64,000 nucleotides of DNA from positions 62,001 to 126,000 of the forward strand of contig NZ_VIYJ01000011.1 of assembly GCF_008087085.1 (NCBI RefSeq). The letters are read 5' to 3'. Positions 33,441 through 41,935 of this stretch are shown here, one piece after another (within the stretch, counting starts at the first letter, position 1; each line of letters begins with the position of its first letter). A program made the translations under genes and the position numbers. The notes beneath the pieces were generated by a model. It was not told where the DNA came from. It ran no database searches and saw nothing but the letters and a program-made list of their open reading frames with translations. Source of the DNA: Nocardioides rubriscoriae. Lineage in GTDB: Bacteria > Actinomycetota > Actinomycetes > Propionibacteriales > Nocardioidaceae.

Positions 33441-34540
33441 CGCACTCAGCGCTCGGTTTCGTACTGTCCCTGGTTATGGTCTTAACCGCCGTTGCCCCCC
33501 CCGCGAGCGCCGGTGCCCCAACCACCGGGTCGACCGCGGTGACTGCCTCAGCGTCGGACCGTGATTTTGCTGGCCGACGCGTCATGAGCCGCGAAATTAG
33601 TTTCGATGTGGTCAACCACAACGAGACTGAAGTCGCCTGCCTGCCCGCTCCCGATGGCCGTCCGCACACGCTGCGCGCCCGCCTAATCGGCCCGGCCCGC
33701 GTGATCGAGGGTCGCAACGGGTCCGAGACCTTTCACGTGCTCGTCCACGATGCCGGAACCGGCGGTTGGTTTTGGAACTTGCAGGGCCGCCGCGTGGGAC
33801 GCGAGCAGGACTATGCCACCCGCCTGGCCGAGAAGGGTAAGACCGTCGTGGTCCTCGACCGTCTCGGGTACGATCGCAGCCCGCTGCGCGACGGCGACGC
33901 CACCTGCCTCGGGGCCCAAGCCACCATGCTCGGGCGCGTTGTGCAGGCGCTGTACGCCGGCCTTTATGAGGTTTCCGGCCGTCCGCGCGCAGCCACCCCG
34001 CACGCTTCTCACATCGTCCTTCACGGCCATGGCACCGGCGCGACCGTCGCCCGGCTGGAGGCCGCGACTTACAGCGACGTCCAGGCCCTGGTCCTGATGT
34101 CGCCGGTCTCGACGAGCCCGTCGAGGCTGACGCTAGAGACCCTGCGGGGCCAGGGCATGGTCTGCGCCCAGGGCGCCGGCTTCGCGCCGTACGGCAAGAC
34201 CGCCCGCTCCTTCCGCCGGTTGCTGTTCGCGTCGGCCCCGGTCGGCGTCCAGCGAGCTGCCGTGCGTCTGCGCAACAGCACCCCGTGCGGCGACGTCGCC
34301 AGTCTGCCGTCGTCGGTCCTCGCCGCTCAGGGCCAGGCGGTCGACGTACCCACCCTGGTGCTGTCCGGTCGCGCTGACGCGAGCCGTGATGGCGACGGCA
34401 TCACTGCCACCGGCGGTGCCCGCCTGGAGCGGCGCAGCTTCGCCGGCGCTGGAAGCGCTCTGCCGCTGGAGAAGCAGGCGCCGGCCGTGCGACGGGCCGT
34501 GCTGTCGTTCGTCAACTCGCTCGATGACACTGTCCGTTGA
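33437..34540 (+). CDS. Secreted alpha/beta-hydrolase-fold protein lacking the nucleophile Ser
   Basis: 367 residues. Sec signal peptide (HSALGFVLSLVMVLTAVAPPASA) with AxA cleavage. Hydrolase-fold strands appear in FHVLVHDAGTGGWFW and KTVVVLDRLGYDRS, but the nucleophile elbow reads HGHGTGA: the GxSxG serine is Gly. PTLVLSGRAD and the C-terminal region are normal. ATG 33437 overlaps the stop of the ferredoxin fragment; an in-frame GTG lies at 33428. Either a non-catalytic member or one with a displaced nucleophile. Confidence 0.75.
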   Translation: MTHSALGFVLSLVMVLTAVAPPASAGAPTTGSTAVTASASDRDFAGRRVMSREISFDVVNHNETEVACLPAPDGRPHTLRARLIGPARVIEGRNGSETFHVLVHDAGTGGWFWNLQGRRVGREQDYATRLAEKGKTVVVLDRLGYDRSPLRDGDATCLGAQATMLGRVVQALYAGLYEVSGRPRAATPHASHIVLHGHGTGATVARLEAATYSDVQALVLMSPVSTSPSRLTLETLRGQGMVCAQGAGFAPYGKTARSFRRLLFASAPVGVQRAAVRLRNSTPCGDVASLPSSVLAAQGQAVDVPTLVLSGRADASRDGDGITATGGARLERRSFAGAGSALPLEKQAPAVRRAVLSFVNSLDDTVR

Positions 34541-34724
34541 AGAGTGCAGCAGGCGGGATGGCGGCCGCGAAGGCAATTCAACGCGCGATCCAACGAGTCG
34601 CGGTCCCGCCAACAGAACATCTCCGGGTAGGGCTTGTGAACGAGGTATCGGTCCCTTCAATCTTTGATTAACTTCCAAGTTGCTCGTCAGTCGTGTCGCG
34701 AACTCGCACGCTGCCGCGTCCTCG
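34541..34724. other. Non-coding spacer
   Basis: No gene, repeat or hairpin recognised beyond short inverted repeats. Confidence 0.5.
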
Positions 34725-34972
34725 GAGTGACCGGCTGCCAGTCCAGGGCCTAGCCCAGCTTTTAAGCCTGGCACCGGAACGTGCGTCGTGCGAGCACTCG
34801 CGAGTCGTGATCACAGACAGCAACCATCTGCTTCTCATCGGCCAAGTCGATCCCGACGACGATTCGCGTTACCTATTGAGACTGCCGCGCGCAGCTGGCC
34901 CAGCCGCGCGTTCCTGTTGCGGTCGTTGAGCAAGACTTCACCCCAGCAAGCCATGGCGTTAGCGTTTTTCAT
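34725..34972 (-). pseudogene. IS110-family transposase 5' remnant
   Basis: Minus-strand translation gives RIVVGIDLADEKQMVAVCDH then DSRVLARRTFRCQA, the N-terminal DEDD-type block of actinobacterial IS110 transposases. It is followed by two in-frame stops inside the residue pattern expected to continue (KLG-stop-ALDW). The N-terminal codons (MKNANAMACWGEV) are in another frame. The rest of the transposase is absent. Confidence 0.7.
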
Positions 34973-35069
34973 CAACGTCCGCCTTCGGTGGGGTTGAGAC
35001 ATCAGGCCCGGATACCACCACAAGGGGACGTTCCTTCGTCTAGTACGACCCGCCCGACGGCCGCCTAGA

Positions 35070-36142
35070 TGTACCCCGCCATCAGGTTGGTAGCAGTCGG
35101 CTGATCGGTGGTTTGCCTCCGAGTGCGCTGTGGCGGCGTTCAGTGTTGTAGTGCTCCAGCCATGGTGCAAGGGCTGCTGTTCGTTGCTGGTTGCTGGTGA
35201 AGACCCGGCTGTAGGCCCACTCGGTGGCCAGGGTCCGGTTGAGGCGTTCGACCTTGCCGTTCTGCCACGGGCAGTGGGGCTTGATGAACTTCTGACTGAT
35301 GTCGTGCTCGGCGCAGACCGCTCTCAGCGAGTACCGGTAGGCCCAGGCGTTGTCGGTCATTAATCGTTCGATCCGGGTGATGCCGTGGGCGGCGAAGTAG
35401 TCGATCGCGCGGCGTAGGAACTGCGCGCAGGTGGGGCCCTTCTCGTCGCAGAGGACCTCGCTGTAGGCCAGTCGGGAGTAGTCATCGACCAGGGAATGGA
35501 CGTAGTCGTATCCGGGGCCGTTGACCCGGTCACGAGCAGTACCGCGGCCGTGGACCCGCCAGCCTCCACCGTCGGGGATACGGCCGATCTTCTTGACGTC
35601 CATGTGGGCCAGCTCGCCGGGACGCTCACGTTCGTAGCGCACCGCAGTCTGTTTCGAGGACCGGATGACCTCACCGGTGATGGGGTCACACTCGCGCAGG
35701 TACGGCACGTCGTGGCGCCGCAGGATCCGCGACACCGTCCGGGCGGGCACCCCCACCTTCGGGCCGAGCACGTCGGGACCCTCACGGCCCTCAGCACGCG
35801 CAGCCAGCACTTTCTGCTCGACCTCAGCACTGGTCTTGGTGGGTGTCGTGTGTGGTCGCGAAGACCGGGTGGCCAGACCGGGCTCGCCTTCCTCGGCGAA
35901 GCGGTCAATCCAGGTCCTCACACACTTGCGAGACACCCCCATCGCCGCAGCGATGTGGGCTTGGGGCCAGCCGGCCTGGTGGCGCTGGACGATCAATCGC
36001 CGACCGTGAACGGTCAGCCGGGCACTACCGTTGGGACACGAGAACCTCCGGGTTGGAGTGGGCCTTAGACAAGCCACATCCCATTCGGAGGTTCTCGTTC
36101 GTTCAACCAGGCTCGCCGCTACCAACGTCCTGGCCGGGTACA
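35070..36142 (-). mobile_element. Complete IS481-family insertion sequence with 6-bp target duplication
   Basis: 1,073 bp. Imperfect terminal inverted repeats begin TGTACCCCGCCATCAGG at the left and TGTACCCGGCCAGGACG (reverse strand) at the right, both followed by TTGGTAGC. It is flanked by the direct repeat CCTAGA at 35064-35069 and 36143-36148. Contains one transposase gene on the minus strand. Confidence 0.92.
35082..36077 (-). CDS. IS481-family transposase
   Basis: About 331 residues. N-terminal HTH (RLIVQRHQAGWPQAHIAAAM) and rve integrase core with DDE residues in AHMDVKKIGRIPD, LMTDNAWAY and HCPWQNGKVERLNRTL; C-terminal HYNTERRHSALGGKPP. Start uncertain: the frame is open to the IS end, GTG 36077 is the best internal start, and the usual N-terminal GTG-TCC-CAC appears as GTGTCCCAAC, one base longer and out of frame, so this copy may have a frameshifted start. 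Confidence 0.85.
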   Translation of the reverse strand: MACLRPTPTRRFSCPNGSARLTVHGRRLIVQRHQAGWPQAHIAAAMGVSRKCVRTWIDRFAEEGEPGLATRSSRPHTTPTKTSAEVEQKVLAARAEGREGPDVLGPKVGVPARTVSRILRRHDVPYLRECDPITGEVIRSSKQTAVRYERERPGELAHMDVKKIGRIPDGGGWRVHGRGTARDRVNGPGYDYVHSLVDDYSRLAYSEVLCDEKGPTCAQFLRRAIDYFAAHGITRIERLMTDNAWAYRYSLRAVCAEHDISQKFIKPHCPWQNGKVERLNRTLATEWAYSRVFTSNQQRTAALAPWLEHYNTERRHSALGGKPPISRLLPT

Positions 36143-36148
36143 CCTAGA

Positions 36149-36717
36149 ACGTCCTTCTATGCCGCCCAGAGCTTGCCGCCCTCCTGTATAGCTCAACGGG
36201 CGACCTGAAACAGCACAGCGGTCTCCTTTGGCGGTGAGGGCGGCGGAGACCCCTCGCTCAGGGCAGCGCCGACGGTGTGGCACCCGGGAACGGCACCACC
36301 CGTCGAGGACCTGGCCGCCGTCGAGTCCGCCCTCCCAGTGCCTCATAACCGCAGGTTGGTGGCGGACGCGCCGGTCGAGCAGCACAGTTAGGAAGCAGGG
36401 GCCGCCCAGAGCGCGCCCCAGACTGAATTTACATTCGCGCCGACGGAGGCTTGGCAGTTCTCAACAGGCCAACCGGTAGCACTGCGAGACCCTGTCAGTC
36501 TGGCCGTCAAAGACAGTGATTCGGTCCAGCCGGTCCAGCCGGTCCAGCCGGTCCCGCCGGTCCCGCCGGTCCCGCACCGCGTTGTCTCTCTGCCGCTGCT
36601 TGGGCTCAGAGCGTTACGCACTGCTGGTGAGGGCGAGGTCTGATCGCGCTGTTGAGCAGGTCGAGATTGGGGTCTCCAACCCCGTTATCTGATCCCTCAT
36701 CTTGATAGCATCTGGGG
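36149..36717. other. Non-coding region upstream of integrase
   Basis: No recognisable gene. Includes six 9-bp tandem repeats at 36522-36575. The integrase promoter presumably lies in the lower-GC stretch around 36660-36710. Confidence 0.5.
36522..36575 (+). repeat. 9-bp tandem repeat array
   Basis: Three units CGGTCCAGC followed by three CGGTCCCGC. Situated ~145 bp upstream of the integrase start; may be recombinase- or host-factor-binding iterons or simple slippage. Confidence 0.85.
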
Positions 36718-37947
36718 ATGGGACGTCCTCGGCTGACGCTCGGAACCTCAGGACGGATCGCGGTTACTCCGCAGGTTGTGTCGGACACGGGTCGCTGGGA
36801 GACCGCGCCGGTGGGCACGAAGGCGCAGCGATGGAAGGCGCGGACAAAGTTCCGGGACTCCGATGGCACTGTCCGAGACGTCACGAAGTTCGGGACGACG
36901 CGAGCCAAGGCCGAGACCGCGCTGAAGGCCGCCCTAGTGGATCGGCAGGCTCCGGCCAAAGCCGTCGGCTTGCGGCCTGAGATGACACTGGCGGCCGCAG
37001 GCGAGTGGTGGCTCGAACGTATCGAGCGACCCGGAGGCAAGCTGAGTCCGAACACGATCAAGCAGTACCGCAGTTCGTTTGAGCGCCTGGTGCTCAGCAG
37101 CAGCATCGCCGACCTGTCGCTGCGCGAGGTCAACCGCGTGCCGGTGCTGGAGCGTTACCTCCAGACGGTCGCCGATGGCCACGGGAAAGGGTCAGCCAAG
37201 ACCGCACGATCTGTGGTCTCGAGCATCCTCACCCTGGGTGTGCGCCACGACGTCCTCGACGGCAACCGCATGCGCGATGTCGAGAACCCAGCTGTCGCCC
37301 CCAGGGAGACGACGCGCGACGCAGACCGTGCGTTCACGCTCGCCGAGCTGAGCCACGTGCTCAAAGTGACCCGGGAACATCAAACGGCCAAGGACTACGA
37401 CCTGGTGGACCTGGTGCACTTCCTCGCCGGCACGGGCGCCCGTCATTCCGAGGCGCTGAACGTCCGATGGGCAGACCTGTGCCTCGTTGATGCCGACGGC
37501 GGGTCACTCGACGTGGGCGTGGTGCGGATCTGGGGAACCAAGACGACCGGCGCCGACCGTCGGGTCCCGATGCCTGCCTGGCTTACGTCGCGCTTGCAGG
37601 TGCGCAGCGAGCGATACGGGACGGACGGATTCGTTTTCCATACGCCAGGTCGGTGGGACTCTGCGAGTCGAGAGACGGTCCGAGACCGACGCAACGTCGG
37701 CCGACACCTGCGTCGTGTCCTTGACGACGCTGGGATGCCGTGGGCGAGCGCCAACACGTTCCGCACCACCGTCGGTGACCTGGTGACGAAAACCCTGAGC
37801 GGCACCGAGGCCGCGAACGTGCTGGGGCACGCCCGACCTTCGATGACCTACGACCGCTACAGCGACCGCCGCCAGCCTGCAGCCGGAGCGTCGATCGTCC
37901 TGGCCGGCGTGATGGGCGTGGCGCCTATGGACATATTAGGGGAGTAA
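36718..37947 (+). CDS. int: Tyrosine-recombinase integrase of the element
   Basis: 409 residues: N-terminal arm-binding region, SAM-like core-binding domain (residues ~85-180), catalytic domain with Arg242 in TGARHSEALNVRW, box II SANTFRTTV (Asn346..Arg349, where most integrases have His), LGHARPSMTYDRYSD with nucleophile Tyr (Tyr378 or Tyr381). Inserts the element at the tRNA-Lys 3' end. The last codons contain the 19-bp repeat shared with the left end; a terminator hairpin follows. Confidence 0.93.
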   Translation: MGRPRLTLGTSGRIAVTPQVVSDTGRWETAPVGTKAQRWKARTKFRDSDGTVRDVTKFGTTRAKAETALKAALVDRQAPAKAVGLRPEMTLAAAGEWWLERIERPGGKLSPNTIKQYRSSFERLVLSSSIADLSLREVNRVPVLERYLQTVADGHGKGSAKTARSVVSSILTLGVRHDVLDGNRMRDVENPAVAPRETTRDADRAFTLAELSHVLKVTREHQTAKDYDLVDLVHFLAGTGARHSEALNVRWADLCLVDADGGSLDVGVVRIWGTKTTGADRRVPMPAWLTSRLQVRSERYGTDGFVFHTPGRWDSASRETVRDRRNVGRHLRRVLDDAGMPWASANTFRTTVGDLVTKTLSGTEAANVLGHARPSMTYDRYSDRRQPAAGASIVLAGVMGVAPMDILGE

Positions 37948-37952
37948 ACGGG
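37934..37952 (+). repeat. 19-bp direct repeat, right copy (candidate arm site)
   Basis: tattaggggagtaaacggg, overlapping the integrase stop codon (TAA at 37945-37947). Same sequence and orientation as 18779-18797. Confidence 0.7.
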
Positions 37953-37971
37953 TAACCCGCCCGGACACAGA

Positions 37972-38006
37972 ACCGCCCCGGACCTGTTTGTGCAGGTCAG
38001 GGGCGG

Positions 38007-38007
<1 letters not shown>
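37972..38007. terminator. Element-encoded terminator at the right border
   Basis: ACCGCCCC / GGGGCGGT outer stem with GACCTG / CAGGTC inner stem around TTTGTG. It ends at the first base of attR and so replaces, for the reconstituted tRNA-Lys, the chromosomal terminator left behind at 18589-18620. Also terminates the convergent integrase. Confidence 0.75.
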
Positions 38008-38085
<78 letters not shown>

Positions 38086-38165
38086 ATGCGGTGAACGCGA
38101 GACGGAACGTTACCAGTGGGGTGGCGGGTCCCGAAATCGAGATGCCGCCCCGCCGGTCGGACCGC

Positions 38166-41100
38166 TCAGCGACCCACCACGACGTCGTCGACGTGGACGC
38201 CGTCCCACCCGGTGATCGAGGAGCACAGCGGGCCGCCCGCCCCCGAGCACAGGCTGTCGGAGGTGAAGTGGAAGCGCACCTTGACGCTGCCGGCCTTGGT
38301 GGCCATCAGCGCGGTGTACTTGGTCCAGCCCGGGACGTCGCTGTTCTGCCCCGAGTAGCTGCCCAGGGGCTTCCAGGTCGTGCCGTCCTGGGAGTACTCG
38401 ACCTTGACCACGTCGAAGCCCGCCTCGGTGTCGAGCTTCATCGACCACTGCAGGACCGAGCCGCCGGCCGGGACGGTGAGGGCGGGGGAGGTGACGGTGG
38501 CGTCCATGTTGTCGACGTAGCCCGTCAGGCCCGCGATGGCGAACGCCGACCCGGCGTCGTCGGTGGCCGTGCCGTCGCCGTGCCCGGGGGTCGACCTGGC
38601 CCAGGTGGGCGTGCCGCCGGTGGTCCAGGACTGGTCGCCCCCGTCGAAGTCGTAGGACGCGATGACGTCGCGGATCACCGGCGTGGTCGGCGTGGTGCTG
38701 GGCGGTCGGGGCAGCTTCTGCTTGAACGTGTAGGTCCACACGCCGCGCCCGAACAGCGCGAGCACGGCGACGTTGGGGTCGCCGGGCTTGAGGGTGACGC
38801 TCGCGACCGGGGTCGGCGGCAGGCCGCCGAGACGGGCGAAGCGCGGCTTGCGCATCCGGGCGCCGTCGGGGGACGACGCGAACGCGCCGACGTCGGTGCC
38901 GACGAGCAGCTGGTCCTTGCGCAGGCTCACCCAGCTGGCCGTCGCGTCGGGCAGGTTGCCGGACACGTCGCGGAACGACCGGCCGCCGTCGGTCGACACG
39001 AACAGGTGGCCCTTGCCCACGTCGGCGTTGCGGTCGCCCACGGCCCGGGGCGGCAGCCACTTGCGCGTGTAGCCACCGAGCGTCACGAACACCTTCTTGG
39101 TGTTGCGCGGGTCGATCGCGATCGAGGTGATGTAGCGGTTGGGCAGGCCCCTGGCGGGCACGACGTGCCACCCGGCGTTGCTGCCCACGCGGCCAGGCAC
39201 CCGTCCGCCGACGTTGGTGGCCAGGCCGTTCTTGAAGATCGCCCGGCCGGGGCCGAGCTTGTTGAGGGTGTCGCACTGGCCGCAGAACCCGACGTACGAC
39301 GCCCGGCCGCGCGTCGCGACGGCCGACATCGAGTTGGCCGGGTCGGTGGCGGTCGGGGTGGCCCCTCGGCCGGGGTGCAGGCGGGTGCCGAGGTCGAAGA
39401 CCTTGATCCAGGTCGTGGTGTCGGCCTGCAGGTCCTGCGCCGGGGTCATGCCGGCCGTCGTGGCCGGACCGAGCACGGTCTCGACGACCTCGTTGCCCGC
39501 GGTCAGGAGGTGGTCGGCGTTGGTGGGGTCCATCGCGAACGGGTTGGAGAACTTCGACGCCGTCAGACCGGGGTCGATGCTCGTCCAGGCGGACCCGCCG
39601 TCGGTGGTCACCGAGATCGCGCCGTTGGTGTACTCCTCGTAGGCGGTCTTGGAGTCGTCGGGGTCGACCGCGGCGAAGAACCCGTCACCGCCGTAGGTCT
39701 CGTACTGCTTGCGGGTCCTGCCGTCGATGCGCAGGTTGCCGTTGTCCTGCAGACCGCCGTAGACGGTGCCGTCCTTGGCCATCGCGGCGAAGTAGGGCAT
39801 CAGCGTGGAGAGGCCGGCCTGGTTGCCGGGGCCCCAGTGGGCGTTGTCGAGCTCGCCGTCGGGGTCGGAGCCGAACCGGTAGCGGTAGGAGCCGCCGTCG
39901 TTGCCGACGACCAGCTGGACGCCGCCGGCGACCTTCGGGTCGGCGATCCAGATGCCGTCCTGCTGGTCGGGGTGGGTCGTGCTGCCGTCGTCGGTGGGGT
40001 CGCGGTCGGTCGGGCACGCCGGCAACCCGGCGCTCAGCAGCAGGCAGGAGCTGCCGCCGAAGTACTTGCCCGCCACGACGAAGTGCGTGGGCACCGACCC
40101 GTCCAGCGGGAGCCCGGCCTGCGCCACGTCGTTGGTCCAGATCTCCTCGAGCCCGAACGCGAGCCGGGTGGGGATGCCGGTCGCGGTGGCGCGGGTGGGG
40201 TCGGGCTGGACCCACTGGTTGTACCAACCCTGGACGCCGGGCTGGTAGCCCGTCGCGGTGCCGGTGCCGATCAGGGCCGAGCCCGAGGTGGGGTCGGCGG
40301 TCAGCTCGGTGCCGCTGACGAGACGGGTCCAGCTCAGGCCGAAGTCGGTGGAGACGTAGAGCCCGTTGATGACGGTGGTGCCGACCGGGCTGGTGGCCCC
40401 GGAGGGCACCTCGATGCCCCCGACGCCGCCGTTGTTGAGCAGGTTGGCGTCCTGGACCATCGCGTAGAGCACGTCGTGGTCCTGGCGGGCCCCGACCGCG
40501 TTGCCGAGCTCGATGCGTCCGATCGCCCCCGGGGCGGCGAAGCCGCGCGGCTCCAGACGCTTGAAGCTGCCCACGGCGCCGGTCGCCGACCGGTAGACGC
40601 CGTTGTGGGGGGCCTGGACGCTGCCGTCGATGTTCTTGCGGCGCCCGCCGCGCCAGCCCACCGTCGCCACGACCGTGCCGGGTCGCGTGGTGGTGCGCAC
40701 GCCACGGGGCTGGACGACGACGACGTCGGTCACGACGCTCGCCAGGGTGCACCGGGGGGTGCGGGCGGGGTTGCTGCGGCCCGTGCAGCGCCCGACGGGC
40801 AGCCGCGCGTTGCGGTAGCTGCGGCCGCCGTCGGTGCTGGCGTAGAGGCCGCGCTGCGTGGCGGCGTAGACCCGGCGAGGGTGCGCGGGGTCGGTGGCGA
40901 GCGCGAAGCCCAGCGCGCCCGACGGCAGGCCGCGGGCGCGCTTCCAGTGCCGGCCGAGGTCGGTGGAGTAGAAGGCGCCGAGGCCGGTGTAGGCCGAGGC
41001 CCCGAAGGTCGGCTCTCCGGTGAGGGCCAGCAGGGTGCGCCGGTAGGGGGTGTAGCCGACCGCGCCGGTCACCGTGGTGGGCAGGTTGCCGGTGGCGGGG

Positions 41101-41837
41101 CGCCACGAGCCGGCCAGGTCGTCGGAGCGCCAGATGCCGCCGTTGCCGACCGCGGCGAACAGGTGGTGGCCCCGGGGCACGTAGACGTAGCTGTCGATGC
41201 GACCGGAGTTGTCCTGCAGTCCGAGACCGTTGACCTCGGGGTAGCGCGGGTCGTCGACGACCAGGGGGCCGCGGCCGTAGGGACGGGCCGTGCCGGCGGT
41301 GCCGGGCACCGAGCCCGGGCGCAGGGCGCGCGCCTGCAGCGCGGCGCTCAGGGCCGCACCGTCGCGGTAGGCGCCGACCGGTGCCAGGCGGGCCATCGCG
41401 CGGGTGTCGAACATGGCCGACAGCTCCTCGAGCGACTCCGGGCGCTTGCTGACGACGCACAGCCGATCCCACTCGTCGGGGTCGCTACCGGCGAGCATCG
41501 GCAGCTCGCGGGTGGCCTCGCGGACCAGCTCGGCGTCGAGCTCGCCGCCGGACTCCTCGGCCTCCCGGGCCTCCTCGGACTCCCGGGCCTCCTCGGACTC
41601 CCCGGCGCCCGCCTCGGACTCCCGGCGCATCTCGGCGCGGACCTCGCCCAGCGCCTCGACGACGGGCTGGAAGCCGCGCGCGCAGGTGCCGGTGGCGACC
41701 GCGGTGGCCGACGGGCCTGGACGGGACCCTGGCCCGGACCGGGCCCGGGACACGACGGCGTAGCTGCCGAGCGCCAGGGCCAGGACCGTGACCAGGACGG
41801 TGGCGAGCAGGGACGAACGACGAGCGGACACCTTCAT
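38166..41837 (-). CDS. Large secreted beta-propeller (BNR/sortilin-like) protein
   Basis: 1,223 residues. N-terminal signal/anchor (SSLLATVLVTVLALALGSYAVV), a Glu/Ser-rich segment with repeated EEARESEEAREAEE units, then several Asp-box-type blades (GIWRSDDLAGSW, GLYASTDGGRSY, GLYVSTDFGLSW, ISVTTDGGSAW, HLFVSTDGGRSF), as in glycosidase-like or VPS10/sortilin propellers. The C-terminal ~160 residues form a jelly-roll (YDFDGGDQSW ... VHVDDVVVG), like domains of immune-inhibitor-A peptidases. ATG 41837 with GAGGGAG Shine-Dalgarno. Probably an extracellular binding or carbohydrate-active protein; no catalytic residues assignable. Confidence 0.8.
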   Translation of the reverse strand: MKVSARRSSLLATVLVTVLALALGSYAVVSRARSGPGSRPGPSATAVATGTCARGFQPVVEALGEVRAEMRRESEAGAGESEEARESEEAREAEESGGELDAELVREATRELPMLAGSDPDEWDRLCVVSKRPESLEELSAMFDTRAMARLAPVGAYRDGAALSAALQARALRPGSVPGTAGTARPYGRGPLVVDDPRYPEVNGLGLQDNSGRIDSYVYVPRGHHLFAAVGNGGIWRSDDLAGSWRPATGNLPTTVTGAVGYTPYRRTLLALTGEPTFGASAYTGLGAFYSTDLGRHWKRARGLPSGALGFALATDPAHPRRVYAATQRGLYASTDGGRSYRNARLPVGRCTGRSNPARTPRCTLASVVTDVVVVQPRGVRTTTRPGTVVATVGWRGGRRKNIDGSVQAPHNGVYRSATGAVGSFKRLEPRGFAAPGAIGRIELGNAVGARQDHDVLYAMVQDANLLNNGGVGGIEVPSGATSPVGTTVINGLYVSTDFGLSWTRLVSGTELTADPTSGSALIGTGTATGYQPGVQGWYNQWVQPDPTRATATGIPTRLAFGLEEIWTNDVAQAGLPLDGSVPTHFVVAGKYFGGSSCLLLSAGLPACPTDRDPTDDGSTTHPDQQDGIWIADPKVAGGVQLVVGNDGGSYRYRFGSDPDGELDNAHWGPGNQAGLSTLMPYFAAMAKDGTVYGGLQDNGNLRIDGRTRKQYETYGGDGFFAAVDPDDSKTAYEEYTNGAISVTTDGGSAWTSIDPGLTASKFSNPFAMDPTNADHLLTAGNEVVETVLGPATTAGMTPAQDLQADTTTWIKVFDLGTRLHPGRGATPTATDPANSMSAVATRGRASYVGFCGQCDTLNKLGPGRAIFKNGLATNVGGRVPGRVGSNAGWHVVPARGLPNRYITSIAIDPRNTKKVFVTLGGYTRKWLPPRAVGDRNADVGKGHLFVSTDGGRSFRDVSGNLPDATASWVSLRKDQLLVGTDVGAFASSPDGARMRKPRFARLGGLPPTPVASVTLKPGDPNVAVLALFGRGVWTYTFKQKLPRPPSTTPTTPVIRDVIASYDFDGGDQSWTTGGTPTWARSTPGHGDGTATDDAGSAFAIAGLTGYVDNMDATVTSPALTVPAGGSVLQWSMKLDTEAGFDVVKVEYSQDGTTWKPLGSYSGQNSDVPGWTKYTALMATKAGSVKVRFHFTSDSLCSGAGGPLCSSITGWDGVHVDDVVVGR

Positions 41838-41935
41838 GGTGACGACTCCCTCAAGAGACGGGACGCGAGGTCAGCACTGACCAGGGTGTTCAACGCACCC
41901 GAGGCCCTGAGGCTACGCCCGCACAGGGGGTGTCG

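Noticed and set aside
36149..36385. Small minus-strand frame between IS481 and the integrase
   Set aside because: No recognisable domain and probably a relic of inserted DNA; not supportable as a gene.
36606..37133. 175-residue minus-strand frame opposite the integrase 5' end
   Set aside because: Ser/Arg-rich shadow of the integrase gene without domain or ribosome-binding site.
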